A stretch of DNA of 64,000 nucleotides from Actinomycetota bacterium (GTDB lineage: Bacteria > Actinomycetota > Actinomycetes > Mycobacteriales > HKI-0501). The notes beneath the pieces were generated by a model, which saw nothing but the letters and a program-made list of their open reading frames with translations, was not told where the DNA came from and searched no databases. The translations under genes were made by a program, and so were the position numbers. The DNA is taken from the NCBI GenBank assembly GCA_030840805.1, contig JAVEDU010000096.1, positions 32,433-96,432 on the forward strand. Reading direction: 5' to 3'. This document shows positions 16,821-28,328 of this stretch, one piece after another (the stretch's first letter is position 1; the number at the start of each line of letters is the position of its first letter).

Positions 16821-17308
16821 CGGGACTTCGTCAGCACCCGGTCGGCCTGCTGCTTCCAGGCCCGGCCGGTCGGGTCCAGCCCGAGCGCCACCGCCAGCAG
16901 CACCCCGGCGGCGGCCCCGACGACGAGCAGCCCGGCGCAGAGGGCCAGCTCCTCCGCCACGACCCCGAGGTCGAACGCGGGACTGCCGCCGACCACCGGC
17001 CCGGCCGCGGCGACCAGCGGCGTCGTGGCGACCGTGACGAAGAACAGGTCCCCGGTCACCAGCGGCACCCGGCGCCGGAGCGTCCACCGGAACCCGACGA
17101 CCGCCACGGCCACCACCGTCGCCAGCGCCGACCACGCGGCGAGCTGGAACGTGTCCGTGCCCGCCGGCAGCGCGAACCGCGCGACCAGCCGGGCCACGAG
17201 GTCGATCCCCACCAGCACGCCGGTCGTCGCCGCGATGCGCCGCACCCGGGTCCGGGCACCGGCGGAGAGTGACCGGGTGGGCCGCCGCCGCACCGTCTGC
17301 GCCTTCAT
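16799..17308 (-). CDS. Four-helix membrane protein of unknown function
   Basis: A 169-residue protein with a basic N-terminus (QTVRRRPTRSLSAGARTRVRR would be cytosolic). About four hydrophobic helices follow: residues 31-50, 60-80, 88-106 and 118-142. No family is recognised. The start ATG at 17308 has a TACGAT hexamer exactly 7 nt upstream; an upstream in-frame ATG at 17317 with GGAG is the alternative. Its 3' end overlaps the convergent GNAT gene by 22 bp. Confidence 0.75.
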   Translation of the reverse strand: MKAQTVRRRPTRSLSAGARTRVRRIAATTGVLVGIDLVARLVARFALPAGTDTFQLAAWSALATVVAVAVVGFRWTLRRRVPLVTGDLFFVTVATTPLVAAAGPVVGGSPAFDLGVVAEELALCAGLLVVGAAAGVLLAVALGLDPTGRAWKQQADRVLTKSRQPGARR

Positions 17309-17347
17309 GGCTGGCATCGTAGGAGCTCCACGCACCCGCCGGGGTGC

Positions 17348-17803
17348 CTACAGCGAGGTCACCGGCATCTGCGTGTGCCTGCCGCGGGTCGCGGCGGAGA
17401 GGCGGAACAGCCCCACCATGAAGCTGCCCGCGCCGCACAGGAACACCGCGACCCCCATCCCGGTACCGGTGAGGATCAGGTCCCCCTCCGCCGTGGGGGT
17501 GGCCAGGGCGCCCATCGTCACGAACCACCCCACCACCGGCGCGATGCCGCCGATCCGGCTGCCGGTCGCCCAGGCGGCGTACGCGACCAGCGGTACGCCG
17601 AGGACCGCGCCGAGCACGGGGGACACCGGCAGTGGCCAGTCGGCGAGCCGCAACGGGGTCAGCAGGCCCTCGACCAGTGCGGACGCGGCACCGGCCACGA
17701 ACGCGACCACCCCACCGGCGATCCGTACGGCGAGGTCGCCCCGCCCCGGGCGCGCGTGCACGCCGGGCGCGGCGGGGGCCGTGTCGCGAAGGGTCGGGAT
17801 CAC
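17348..17803 (-). CDS. Four-helix membrane protein next to the FtsH-like gene and mshB
   Basis: A 151-residue membrane protein with about four helices (VAFVAGAASALVEGLLT, SPVLGAVLGVPLVAYAAWA, GGIAPVVGWFVTMGALA, MGVAVFLCGAGSFMVGLF). It resembles the small conserved membrane protein commonly encoded beside mshB in actinobacteria (Rv1171-like, possibly DUF6113); this identification is tentative. The GTG start at 17803 follows a TACGCT hexamer by 6 nt and has no ribosome-binding site. A TANNNT at this spacing precedes three minus-strand genes here. Confidence 0.75.
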   Translation of the reverse strand: MIPTLRDTAPAAPGVHARPGRGDLAVRIAGGVVAFVAGAASALVEGLLTPLRLADWPLPVSPVLGAVLGVPLVAYAAWATGSRIGGIAPVVGWFVTMGALATPTAEGDLILTGTGMGVAVFLCGAGSFMVGLFRLSAATRGRHTQMPVTSL

Positions 17804-17853
17804 GCGGCGAGCGTAACCGGACGGGCGCGGACGCCCACCGCCCCCGGCGGGGA

Positions 17854-19848
17854 TCACCGCGGGGTGGCGGCGCCGTCGGTCAGGTCGACCACGAGCGACC
17901 GTGCCGGCACCGGCACCGGCACCAGCGCGGGCAGCGCCACGGTCGCGGGCCCGGCGGCCAGGGCCGCCTCGAGCACGTCGGTGATGTCGGTGCCGATCAG
18001 CTCGTGACGGTCGAGGAGCGCGTCGCGCAGGGCCTCGACGAGGTGCCGGTTACCGGCGATCAGGTCCAGCACGTAGCGCTTCTGCTCGGCGAGCAGACCC
18101 TCGACCGAGGCGCGACCGCTCGGGTCGGCCAGCACGCGGCCGACCAGGTTCGAGTCGCTGAACGCGCTGTTCTGTACCGCCGCATACGAGATCAGCGAAC
18201 CGGTCATGCCCGCGGCGCCGACCATCTCGGCCGCGACGTTGGTGGCGTACAGGAGGTCGCCCGCCGGCCCGGTGGAGATGTCACCGAAGAACAGCTCCTC
18301 GGCGCACTGGCCGCCCATCGCGATCCGGATGAGGGCGGTCAGCTCGGCCCGGGAGCGGGTGTACACGTCCTCGCGGTCGGAGTGCGCCAGGAGGCCGAGC
18401 GCGTTGCGCCGCTTGACGATCGTGAGGATGTCGAGGCGGCGTTCCGGGGCCAGCAGCCACGCGACCGTGCAGTGCCCGGCCTCGTGGGTGGCGATCAGCC
18501 GCTTCTCGTGCTCGGTGTACCCGACGGGCTGGCCGAGGCCGACCTCCTCGGTGAGCCGCGCCTCCTGGAGATCCGCCCAGGTCATCGCGACGTCGCCGCG
18601 GCGGACCGCGATGACCAGGGCCTCGTCGAAGACGTGTTCCAGCATCGCCGGGGACCACCCGCCGGTGAGCGCGGCGAGCGCGTCGCGGTGCTCCGGACCG
18701 TCCAGCTCGGGCGTGTGGGCCTTGCGGGCGAGGAAGTGGTCGACCAGCGCGCGGCGGCCCACGCGGTCCGGGTTGTCGAAGGTGAGCTTGCGGTCGAACC
18801 GGCCCGGGCGGAGCAGCGCGGGGTCCAGCCCGTCGGCCCGGTTGGTGGACGCGATGAGCAGGATGTTCGCCGGACGCAGCGCGGGGTTGGCCAGCGTGAA
18901 GGGCAGGACCTTGTTCAGCCGCACCACGAGCCGCGCGACGGCCTTGCGGCGGCGGGACACCGTGTCGAAGGACTGGAGCTGGACCAGCAGCTCGTTCACG
19001 ACCGGGCCGGCGAGATCGGTGGCCCCGAGCGCGTGGGTGGCGGTCGCCGGCAGGGCGTACGTCGACGGCAGCTGGGCCGTCCCGCTGCAGCCGGCCAGGC
19101 CGGCGGGCAGCGCGGAGAACTCCATCCCCCGGCGGGCGCCCGCGATGGCGTCGAACTCGTCGATGAAGCCGATCGCGCCGCCCTCGCGCTCGGCGAGCTT
19201 GCGCAGCTCCTTGAAGTACGACCGGATCTTCTTCGCGGTGGCGCCGTAGAACGAGGACTGGAAGCTGGTCGCGGAGGCGAACAGGAACGGAACCCCGGCC
19301 TCGGCCGCGATGGCCTTGGCGGTGTAGGTCTTTCCGGTGCCGGGCGGCCCCTCGAACAGCAGGCCACGTCGCGCCCGGCCGCCGGTCGCCCGGGCGAACG
19401 TCTCGTGCGCCAGGAACAGGTTCAGCGACCGGACGACGTCCTCCTTGACGACGTCGATCCCGACCACGTCGTCCAGCCGGACGTCGAGCTGCTCGGGCCG
19501 GATGATCTCGTGCGGGGACCGGGACGGCACCAGGAACCCGGCGACCAGCACGCCGATCAGCAGCGCGAAGAAGACGCCGGGAAGCAGGATCGGAGCCCAC
19601 TCCGCGGTGTCGTTCACCGCCGCGTCGGCCCGGCCGGGCACGGCGATCAGCCAGAATGCCGCGGCCAGCACGGCGCTCGTGACGACGACGGTCGTGAGGA
19701 CGAGTGACGTCCAGCGCCGGCGGCGGTACGCCCGGCGCGTGCGCCCGACATCCGTCTTCCGGGCGTCGACCACCCCGGATGCCCCGAGCGAGGCAAGCGT
19801 GGCGTTCCCCCGAGCCGCCGACCGTGCGTTCCGTGACCACGACCGCAC
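17854..19848 (-). CDS. FtsH-like membrane AAA+ zinc metalloprotease, divergent
   Basis: A protein of up to 664 residues. Two membrane helices (about 47-70 and 86-108) enclose a very short outer loop. The AAA+ module has Walker A GPPGTGKT (167-174), Walker B GFIDEF (227-232) and arginines R350/R353 of the second region of homology. An insertion of about 85 residues (240-325) separates Walker B from the NILLIASTNR sensor-1 strand. The peptidase part has HEAGH (455-459) and the third zinc ligand probably at D531 (GPAGDL). FtsH-type proteases pull membrane proteins into the proteolytic chamber. The normal periplasmic domain of FtsH is missing. The start is uncertain; a GTG at 19773 is an alternative. 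Confidence 0.85.
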   Translation of the reverse strand: MRSWSRNARSAARGNATLASLGASGVVDARKTDVGRTRRAYRRRRWTSLVLTTVVVTSAVLAAAFWLIAVPGRADAAVNDTAEWAPILLPGVFFALLIGVLVAGFLVPSRSPHEIIRPEQLDVRLDDVVGIDVVKEDVVRSLNLFLAHETFARATGGRARRGLLFEGPPGTGKTYTAKAIAAEAGVPFLFASATSFQSSFYGATAKKIRSYFKELRKLAEREGGAIGFIDEFDAIAGARRGMEFSALPAGLAGCSGTAQLPSTYALPATATHALGATDLAGPVVNELLVQLQSFDTVSRRRKAVARLVVRLNKVLPFTLANPALRPANILLIASTNRADGLDPALLRPGRFDRKLTFDNPDRVGRRALVDHFLARKAHTPELDGPEHRDALAALTGGWSPAMLEHVFDEALVIAVRRGDVAMTWADLQEARLTEEVGLGQPVGYTEHEKRLIATHEAGHCTVAWLLAPERRLDILTIVKRRNALGLLAHSDREDVYTRSRAELTALIRIAMGGQCAEELFFGDISTGPAGDLLYATNVAAEMVGAAGMTGSLISYAAVQNSAFSDSNLVGRVLADPSGRASVEGLLAEQKRYVLDLIAGNRHLVEALRDALLDRHELIGTDITDVLEAALAAGPATVALPALVPVPVPARSLVVDLTDGAATPR

Positions 19849-20010
19849 CGGCGTTCACGCCCCTTACCGTCTCCGGGCGCCGAGGCGCGCCGACGTGCCC
19901 CACCTGGGCACATCACCGACTGTGAGGGTCGTGGCGGACGGAAAGCCAGCCACAGGCGGAAGTTCACCCGCTTGGGCCACAGGGGAGCTACCGTCTGTGA
20001 TCGCGTGCTG

Positions 20011-20886
20011 TCAGTCAGTACCAGCGAACAGGTCGGTCTCCCAGCCGTCGGCCACCGACTTCTCCCCCACCGCGAGCGTGTAGTGCTCGGTGCCGAGCGC
20101 ACCCTCGCCGCCGAGCTCGGCCAGCGTGAACAGCCAGTCATCCGCCGCGATCTGGGTCGCGTGGGCCCGCATGGCGGCGAGCTTCGCCGCGGTGTGCGGC
20201 TTCCCGTCGATCTCGGCCACGATCTCGTCGTCCGGCGTGCCGAACGGCAGGTCCGCCACGTCCGTCACGCCACCGAACGGGTTGTCCGCGCTGCCGGCGA
20301 ACCGTTCCAGCCCCGCCGCGAGGAACGACTTCGGTACGGCCGTCCAGTACACCTTCTGCACCTGCCACGCCTCGCCGTGCTGCGGGAACGCCGCGGGGTC
20401 CGCCGCCAGCTCCACGCCCCGCATCGCCACCCGGTGGGCCTGGATGTGGTCGGGGTGGCCGTAGAAGCCGTTCGGGTCGTACGTCAGGACGACCTGCGGC
20501 CGCACCTCGCGCAGGATCTCCACCAACCGGCCGGCCGCCTCGTCGAGGTCCGCCTGCCAGAAGCTCCGCGGGTTCTCGTTCTGCGGCAGCCCCATCATCC
20601 CGCTGTCCCGGTACCGGCCCGGCCCGCCGAGGAACCGGTGGTCCGTCACGCCCAGCTCCCGGCAGGCCTCGCGCAGCTCGGCGATCCGGTACCCGCCCAG
20701 CTGGTTCCCGCGGTCGGCGGCCAGCTCCGCGTACTCCGGGACGCGCACCTCGCCCTCCTCCCCGAGTGTGCACGTGACGAGCGTGACCTGGGCGCCCTCC
20801 GCGGCGTACCGCGCCATCGTCGCCCCGGTGCCGACGGTCTCGTCGTCGGGGTGGGCGTGCACGAGGAGCAGGCGGCGTGTCGTCAT
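20011..20886 (-). CDS. mshB: Mycothiol biosynthesis deacetylase MshB
   Basis: A 291-residue zinc amidase that deacetylates GlcNAc-inositol in mycothiol synthesis, the thiol buffer of Actinomycetes. The zinc and catalytic motifs AHPDDE (residues 12-17) and [10 protein letters not shown] are intact. The mid-region [19 protein letters not shown] is typical of MshB as opposed to the mycothiol-conjugate amidase Mca. The ATG at 20886 opens directly into the Rossmann-like first strand ([13 protein letters not shown]); a TACGCT hexamer lies 8 nt upstream and no clear ribosome-binding site is present. Confidence 0.94.
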   Translation of the reverse strand: MTTRRLLLVHAHPDDETVGTGATMARYAAEGAQVTLVTCTLGEEGEVRVPEYAELAADRGNQLGGYRIAELREACRELGVTDHRFLGGPGRYRDSGMMGLPQNENPRSFWQADLDEAAGRLVEILREVRPQVVLTYDPNGFYGHPDHIQAHRVAMRGVELAADPAAFPQHGEAWQVQKVYWTAVPKSFLAAGLERFAGSADNPFGGVTDVADLPFGTPDDEIVAEIDGKPHTAAKLAAMRAHATQIAADDWLFTLAELGGEGALGTEHYTLAVGEKSVADGWETDLFAGTD

Positions 20887-20929
20887 GGCAGGTGAGCGTA
20901 CGTCGGCGGCGCTTGCGAGGATCATCGGC

Positions 20930-22999
20930 ATGACCGTCCCCTTTCCCCGTCTCGCCGCACGTACCCGCAACTTCACGCTCGGCCAGCCGCGCACCCCGAC
21001 CGTGTCGGGCGACGGGCGGCGGGTGGTGTTCCTGCGTTCGTCCTCGGGTACCGATCGCGTGCACTCGCTGTGGGTTCTGGACGCCGAGACCGGCGTGGAA
21101 CGGTGCGTGGCCGACCCGCGGGTGCTGCTCCCGGAGTCCGACGACATCCCCGCCGCGGAACGCGCCCTGCGCGAGCGTCGCCGCGAGTCCTCGGCCGGGA
21201 TCGTGGCCTACGCGTGCAACGACGCGGGGACGGTCGCGGTCTTCGCGCTGTCCGGGCGGCTGTTCCGGCTGGACCTGCTCGCCGGATCCGACGCGGAGGA
21301 GGTGCGCACCGCCGGGCCGGTGCTGGACCCGCGGCTCGACCCGGCCGGACGGCGCATCGCGTACGTCACCGACGGCCGGCTCCACGTCGTGGACATCGAC
21401 GGCTCCGACGCCTGCCTCGCCGCCGAGGACGACGTGACCTGGGGCCTGCCGGACTTCATCGCGGCGGAGGAGCTGGGGCGGTTCCGCGGCCACTGGTGGT
21501 CGCCGGACGGCACCGCGGTGCTGGCCGCCCGGGTCGACGAGTCACCGGTCCCGGTGTGGCACATCAGCGATCCGGCGGACCCCGCCCGGCCGGCGACCGC
21601 GGTGCACTACCCGCATGCCGGTGCGCCCAACGCGGTCGTGACGCTCCACGTCCTCACCCTCGGCGGCGGCCGGGTGGACGTGGCGTGGGACCGGACCGGG
21701 TACGAGTACCTGGTCACCGCGGGCTGGCCCGTGGCGGCGGCCGGGCCGGTGCTGGGCGTGCTGAGCCGGGACCAGCGCTCCTCGCGGGTGCTGGTCGCCG
21801 ACCCGGTGACCGGCGAGACCACGACGGTCGAGACGCGGTGCGACGAGGCGTTCACCCAAGCCGTGCCCGGGACCCCGGACGTGCTCGCGGACGGGCGGCT
21901 GCTGACCGGCCGGGAGGCCCGCCTGTACGTCGACGGCGGTGCGCTGACCCCGCCGGAGCTGTACGTCCGCGGCGTGTCCGGGCACCTCGACGGCGATCTG
22001 CTGGTGGAGGGCACCGCCGGGGAGCCGGAGTGCAACCACGTGTGGCGGGTTCCCGTCGACGGCGGAGCCCCGGAGCGGCTGACCGCCGACCACGGGTACC
22101 ACTCGGGTCGCGCGGGCGCCGAGACGCTCCTGCTGGTGGAGCGGAGCCTCGACCTGCCCGACGCCCGGATGACCGTCCACCGGGACGGGTCGGAGTGGAC
22201 GGTGCGGTCGTTCGCCGTGGCGCCGCCGTACGCGCCGCGGCCGGTCCTGGCCCGGGTGACGGAGCGACGCCTGCCGTCGGCGGTGCTATACCCGGCCGGG
22301 CACCGGGCGGGCGACCCGTTGCCGGTGCTGATGGACCCGTACGCGGGTCCGCACCACCAGGAGGTCGTCGCGTACCGGGGCGCCTGGCTGGAACCGCAGT
22401 GGTGGGCCGACCAGGGGTTCGCGGTGGTCGTCGTGGACGGGCGCGGTACGCCGGGGATCTCGGCGGAGTTCGAGCGGGGCGTCGCGGGCGACCTCGCCGG
22501 TCCCGTGCTGACGGACCAGGTCGACGCGCTGCGCGCCCTGGCCGGCGAGCACCCCGACCTGGACCTGACGCGGGTCGCCATCCGTGGCTGGTCGTTCGGC
22601 GGGCACCTCGCCGCGCTGGCGGTGCTGCTACGGCCGGACGTCTTCCACGCGGCGGTGGCGGGCGCCCCGGTCACCGACTTCGCGCTGTACGACACCGCGT
22701 ACACCGAGCGGTACCTCGGGCTGCCGCAGGAGAACCCCGAGGCCTACGCCCGGTCGTCCGCGATCACGTTCGCGGCGGAGCTGACCCGGCCGCTGATGCT
22801 CATCCACGGGCTCGCGGACGACAACGTGGTGGCCGCGCACACGCTGCGGTTGTCCTCGGCCCTGCTGGCGGCCGGGAAGGCACACGAGGTGCTGCCGCTG
22901 ACCGGCGTGACACACATGGCCTCGGACGAGGTGGTGGCGGAGAACCTGCTGGTGTTGCAGCGGGACTTCCTGCGCCGGGCCCTGCGCCTGACCGGCTGA
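20930..22999 (+). CDS. S9 family prolyl oligopeptidase / dipeptidyl-peptidase-like
   Basis: A 689-residue serine peptidase. Residues 1 to about 440 form a beta-propeller with the DPP4-type N-terminal signature ([22 protein letters not shown]). The alpha/beta-hydrolase domain follows. The nucleophile is S555 in GWSFGG, with the Asp in HGLADDNV and the His in VTHMAS completing the triad. There is no signal peptide, so it is probably cytosolic and cleaves short peptides. The ATG at 20930 has GAGGA 8 nt upstream. It is divergent from mshB by 43 bp and converges on typA across a family palindrome. Confidence 0.9.
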   Translation: MTVPFPRLAARTRNFTLGQPRTPTVSGDGRRVVFLRSSSGTDRVHSLWVLDAETGVERCVADPRVLLPESDDIPAAERALRERRRESSAGIVAYACNDAGTVAVFALSGRLFRLDLLAGSDAEEVRTAGPVLDPRLDPAGRRIAYVTDGRLHVVDIDGSDACLAAEDDVTWGLPDFIAAEELGRFRGHWWSPDGTAVLAARVDESPVPVWHISDPADPARPATAVHYPHAGAPNAVVTLHVLTLGGGRVDVAWDRTGYEYLVTAGWPVAAAGPVLGVLSRDQRSSRVLVADPVTGETTTVETRCDEAFTQAVPGTPDVLADGRLLTGREARLYVDGGALTPPELYVRGVSGHLDGDLLVEGTAGEPECNHVWRVPVDGGAPERLTADHGYHSGRAGAETLLLVERSLDLPDARMTVHRDGSEWTVRSFAVAPPYAPRPVLARVTERRLPSAVLYPAGHRAGDPLPVLMDPYAGPHHQEVVAYRGAWLEPQWWADQGFAVVVVDGRGTPGISAEFERGVAGDLAGPVLTDQVDALRALAGEHPDLDLTRVAIRGWSFGGHLAALAVLLRPDVFHAAVAGAPVTDFALYDTAYTERYLGLPQENPEAYARSSAITFAAELTRPLMLIHGLADDNVVAAHTLRLSSALLAAGKAHEVLPLTGVTHMASDEVVAENLLVLQRDFLRRALRLTG

Positions 23000-23010
23000 G
23001 CCGCCCCTGC

Positions 23011-23066
23011 CGTGATCACCACCGGTAACTCGCGCTACGGCGACGAACAACCGGTGGTGATCACGG
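23011..23066. terminator. Palindrome between the S9 peptidase gene and typA (family member 2)
   Basis: CCGTGATCACCACCGGT (23011-23027) is the exact inverse of 23050-23066, with a 22-nt loop that includes GGCGACGAA, reminiscent of the inner arm of member 1. It sits between two convergent stop codons (22999 and 23075). Likely a bidirectional terminator. Confidence 0.78.
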
Positions 23067-23074
23067 AGTGGAGG

Positions 23075-24958
<1,884 letters not shown>

Positions 24959-25123
24959 GCGAAGGCACTCGATCCTGTAGGACGGGATGGGCCGCGCGAG
25001 GCGCACGACAGGTCCCAGTGTACGGGCATCGGCCGGCAAGGCTCTCCGGGCGGTGTCGGACGCCATACTGCTCGCCGGTACGTTCAGCTCGGCCGAGGTC
25101 GACGCTGCCCCGGGAGGATTGCC

Positions 25124-26566
25124 GTGACCGAGTTCGACGCCGCCGGCGCGGCGGTGCAGGCCGCCCTGGACGCCGGTGCCCGGTACGCCGACGCACGAGT
25201 GATGTCCCGCCGGTACGAGGGGATGTCCGCCCGCAACGGCGAGGTCGAGGACCTCACCCAGAGCGAGGAGTCCGGCCTCGGCGTGCGGGCGCTGGTCGGT
25301 TCCTCCTGGGGCTTCGCCGCGGTACCGGACCTGACGGACGCCGCGGCACGGGACGCGGGCGCCCGCGCGGCCGCGATCGCGAAGGCGAGCGCCCTGGTCC
25401 CCGGCCCGGCCGCCGACCTCCTCCCGGTGGACGTGCGCACCGGCTCCTGGGGCAACCCGGTCCAGATCGACGCCCTCTCCGTGCCGCTGAGCGACAAGGG
25501 CGACCTGCTGGTCGCGGTCACGTCGACGATGCGGGAGCACGGCGCCGACATCGCCCTCGCGTCGTACGAGATCTGGGACACCCGCAAGTGGTTCGTCTCC
25601 AGCGAGGGCCACCGCATCGACCAGCACCTGCGCGAGTGCGGCGCCGGGATGAACAGCACCGCGATCGGCGAGCACGAGACGCAGCGCCGCTCGTACCCCG
25701 GCATCCGCGGACAGTTCGGCACCTCCGGCTGGGAGCTGGTCGAGCAGATCGACCTGCCCGGCAACGCGGCCCGGATCGCCGAGGAGTCGCGGGCGCTGCT
25801 GACCGCGCCGCAGTGTCCGGCCGGGGAGACGACGCTGATCCTCGGCGGCGAGCAGATGGCGCTGCAGATCCACGAGTCCGTCGGCCACGCGGTCGAGCTG
25901 GACCGGATCCTCGGGTGGGAGGCCGCGTTCGCCGGCACGTCGTGGCTGGACCTGTCCCGGCTCGGCTCGCTGCGGTTCGGGTCCGAGCTGATGACGATCA
26001 CCGCCGATCCCACGCTGCCGGGGGCGCTGGGCTCGTTCGGGTACGACGACGAGGGCACCCCCGCCGCCCCGCACGACATCGTCCGGGACGGGGTGTGGAC
26101 GGGCGTGCTCGCCGGGCGGGACTCCGCGACGGTCGCCGGGCTGCCGTACGCCGGGGCGGTCCGCGCCGACGGGTACGCCCGCCTCCCGATGGTGCGGATG
26201 ACGAACGTCGGGCTGCTCCCGGGTACCGACTCGCTCGAGGACATGATCGCCGCCACCGACGAGGGGGTGTACATGGACACGAACCGCTCGTGGTCGATCG
26301 ACGACCGGCGGCTGAACTTCCAGTTCGGCTGTGAGATCGGCTGGGAGGTCACCCGCGGCCGGCGCGGCCGGATGCTGCGCAACCCCACCTACACCGGGAT
26401 CTCGCCGCGCTTCTGGGGCGCGATGGACATGCTCGGCAACCCCGCGGAGTGGGTGTTCTGGGGCACCCCGAACTGCGGCAAGGGCCAGCCCGGCCAGATC
26501 GGGCACACCGGCCATCCGTCCGTCCCGGCCCGCTTCACCGGCGTCCGGGTGGGGGTGACCGGATGA
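25124..26566 (+). CDS. tldD: TldD metallopeptidase subunit
   Basis: A 480-residue TldD protein, the catalytic half of the heterodimeric TldD/PmbA(TldE) protease. The zinc motif HESVGHAVELDR (HExxxH) is at about residues 250-261, and the C-terminal GCEIGWEVTRGRRGRM...NPTYTGISPRFWG region matches the family. The partner pmbA follows with an ATGA overlap. The dimer degrades unfolded peptides and processes some ribosomally made peptide products, but no precursor or modifying gene is visible here. GGGAGG is 6-7 nt before the GTG start. Confidence 0.94.
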   Translation: MTEFDAAGAAVQAALDAGARYADARVMSRRYEGMSARNGEVEDLTQSEESGLGVRALVGSSWGFAAVPDLTDAAARDAGARAAAIAKASALVPGPAADLLPVDVRTGSWGNPVQIDALSVPLSDKGDLLVAVTSTMREHGADIALASYEIWDTRKWFVSSEGHRIDQHLRECGAGMNSTAIGEHETQRRSYPGIRGQFGTSGWELVEQIDLPGNAARIAEESRALLTAPQCPAGETTLILGGEQMALQIHESVGHAVELDRILGWEAAFAGTSWLDLSRLGSLRFGSELMTITADPTLPGALGSFGYDDEGTPAAPHDIVRDGVWTGVLAGRDSATVAGLPYAGAVRADGYARLPMVRMTNVGLLPGTDSLEDMIAATDEGVYMDTNRSWSIDDRRLNFQFGCEIGWEVTRGRRGRMLRNPTYTGISPRFWGAMDMLGNPAEWVFWGTPNCGKGQPGQIGHTGHPSVPARFTGVRVGVTG

Positions 26567-27918
26567 GCGCCGCCCTCGCCGCGGCCGTCCTGGAGCTCGT
26601 CCGCGCCGCCGCCCCGGACGCGGAGGCCGAGGTGCGCGTCGCGGAGACCACGCTGGCGCTGACCCGGTTCGCCAACTCGTTCGTCCACCAGAACGTCACC
26701 GACACCGGTACCCGGGTCAGGCTGCGGATGCACCTCGACGGGCGGACCGCCACGGGCTCCACGAACGGCACCGACACCGACTCGCTCGGCCGCCTCGTCG
26801 CCTCCACGATCGCCGCCGCCCGGCTGCTGCCGCCGGACCAGGGCTGGCCCGGCCTCACCCCGCCGGGCCCCACCGCGACGGCCGGGAACTGGGACGACGC
26901 GACCGCCGACGCCCCGCCGGAGGTCCGCGCCCGCATCGTCCGGGACTTCGTGGCCGCGGCGGGCGGGCTGGAGACGGCCGGGTTCTGCCGGACCCATGCC
27001 GAGCGGCTCGCCTACGCCAACACCGCGGGCCAGGAGGTCGCCGCCGCGTACACGTCGGCGGCGGCCGACGGGATCGCCCGGCTCGCCGCGGGCCCCGGCG
27101 GCGTCCGGGCGGACGGGGTGGCCCGGCAGGCCGCGACCGCGGTCGGCGAGCTGGACGGCGCCGCGCTCGGCACGATCGCCGCGGCCAAGGCCCGGGCCGG
27201 GGCGGACCCCGTCGACCTGCCGCCCGGCCGGTACGAGGTGGTGCTGGAGCCCAGCGCCGTCGCCGACGTACTGACGCTGCTCGGGATGTACGGCTTCAAC
27301 GGCCGGGCCGTGACCGAGGGGCGCTCCTTCCTCGTCCCGGGCACCGCGCAGTTCGACCCCGCGGTCACCGTGGACGACGACGCGACCGACCCGGCCGCGA
27401 TCGGGCCGGGGTTCGACGCCGAGGGCACGCCGAAGGGGCCCACCCCGCTCGTCACCGCGGGCCTGTCCGGCGGCCCCGTACACGACCGGCGGACGGCCGC
27501 CGAGGCGGGCACCGAGAGCACCGGCCACGCGATTCCCGGCGGCGAGCGGTTCGGTGCGATGCCGGAGAACCTCTTCCTCCGGCCGGGCCCCGGCGGGACG
27601 GTGGACGACCTGGTCGCGGGCGTGGAGCGGGGGCTGCTCGTGAGCGACCTCTGGTACACCCGTGTGCTCGACCCGAAGACCCTCGTCGTCACCGGGCTGA
27701 CCCGCAACGGCGTCTGGCTCATCGAGGACGGCCAGATCCGCCGGGCGGTCTCGAACCTGCGGTTCACCCAGTCGTACGCCGACGCGCTCGGCCCCGGCAA
27801 CGTCGCGGGCGTGGGCTCCGTCCCGGCCGGCGTGCCGGTGTCCTGGGACCTCGGCGCGGTCAGCACGCCGCCGCTCCGGCTCGCCTCCTGGAACATGACC
27901 GGCGGCGCCGCCGGCTGA
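26563..27918 (+). CDS. pmbA: PmbA/TldE protease subunit
   Basis: A 451-residue PmbA/TldE-family protein that lacks the HExxxH zinc site, as expected for the non-catalytic partner of TldD. Conserved features are TRFANSFVHQNV at the N-terminus, GRYEVVLEPSAVADVL in the middle, and GLTRNGVWLIEDGQI with a Gly-rich end. The start ATG overlaps the tldD stop by 4 bp, so equimolar synthesis by coupling is likely. The operon appears to end here, before the 80-bp gap in front of the succinate dehydrogenase genes. Confidence 0.93.
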   Translation: MSAALAAAVLELVRAAAPDAEAEVRVAETTLALTRFANSFVHQNVTDTGTRVRLRMHLDGRTATGSTNGTDTDSLGRLVASTIAAARLLPPDQGWPGLTPPGPTATAGNWDDATADAPPEVRARIVRDFVAAAGGLETAGFCRTHAERLAYANTAGQEVAAAYTSAAADGIARLAAGPGGVRADGVARQAATAVGELDGAALGTIAAAKARAGADPVDLPPGRYEVVLEPSAVADVLTLLGMYGFNGRAVTEGRSFLVPGTAQFDPAVTVDDDATDPAAIGPGFDAEGTPKGPTPLVTAGLSGGPVHDRRTAAEAGTESTGHAIPGGERFGAMPENLFLRPGPGGTVDDLVAGVERGLLVSDLWYTRVLDPKTLVVTGLTRNGVWLIEDGQIRRAVSNLRFTQSYADALGPGNVAGVGSVPAGVPVSWDLGAVSTPPLRLASWNMTGGAAG

Positions 27919-27959
27919 GGCCGGAACGGAAGTGCCCCACACTCGGCGCCCCGATGTGA

Positions 27960-27975
27960 TGTGATGCGAGACACA
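27960..27975. promoter_or_regulatory. CRP/GlxR-like site upstream of the sdh operon
   Basis: TGTGA (27960-27964), six bases, then ACACA (27971-27975) match the TGTGA-N6-TCACA operator of actinobacterial CRP/GlxR regulators with one mismatch. A second TGTGA overlaps at 27955-27959. It lies 24 bp before the first gene of the succinate dehydrogenase operon. Known GlxR control of sdh in Corynebacterium makes this plausible; it is not proven. Confidence 0.4.
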
Positions 27976-27998
27976 CCGCTTCGCCGGAGGTGAGGACC

Positions 27999-28289
27999 AT
28001 GTCCAACCCGACCACGACCGCCAACGAGGTCGCCGAGGTACGCAAGGCACTCGCGACCCTCAAGCACGCGGTGGGACGACTGCGGGCCCGACACGGCGAG
28101 ACGCTCGGGCTGGCGAGGCTCGCGGCCGACGTCGAGCGCGTCGGCGAGGACCTCGCGCTGCTCGGCAACCTGCCCCCGGTTCCGATACGCGGCGACCGGC
28201 TCCCCCGGGTCGAGCTCGTCCAGGACACCCCGTACGACGCCACCGTGTTCCGCGACGCGGACGACGAGGGCCTGTCGGGCATGCGCTGA
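27999..28289 (+). CDS. Small hypothetical protein heading the sdh operon
   Basis: A 96-residue soluble protein with no recognised domain. Residues 9-60 form an amphipathic, probably coiled-coil helix (EVRKALATLKHAVGRL, LARLAADVERVGEDLALL), and the C-terminal third is acidic and extended. A strong ribosome-binding site, CGGAGGTGAGGA, is just before the ATG. It is only 39 bp upstream of the sdhC start on the same strand, so it is probably co-transcribed with sdhCAB. A role in respiratory-complex assembly or regulation would be a guess. Confidence 0.7.
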   Translation: MSNPTTTANEVAEVRKALATLKHAVGRLRARHGETLGLARLAADVERVGEDLALLGNLPPVPIRGDRLPRVELVQDTPYDATVFRDADDEGLSGMR

Positions 28290-28328
28290 GCCCCACCCCG
28301 CCCGATCCCCCTCCCCCCCGGAGCCCAG

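Noticed and set aside
25124..27918. TldD/PmbA as part of a microcin-type peptide biosynthesis cluster
   Set aside because: No precursor peptide, cyclase or exporter is adjacent; neighbours are typA and sdh. The pair is best read as a housekeeping protease.
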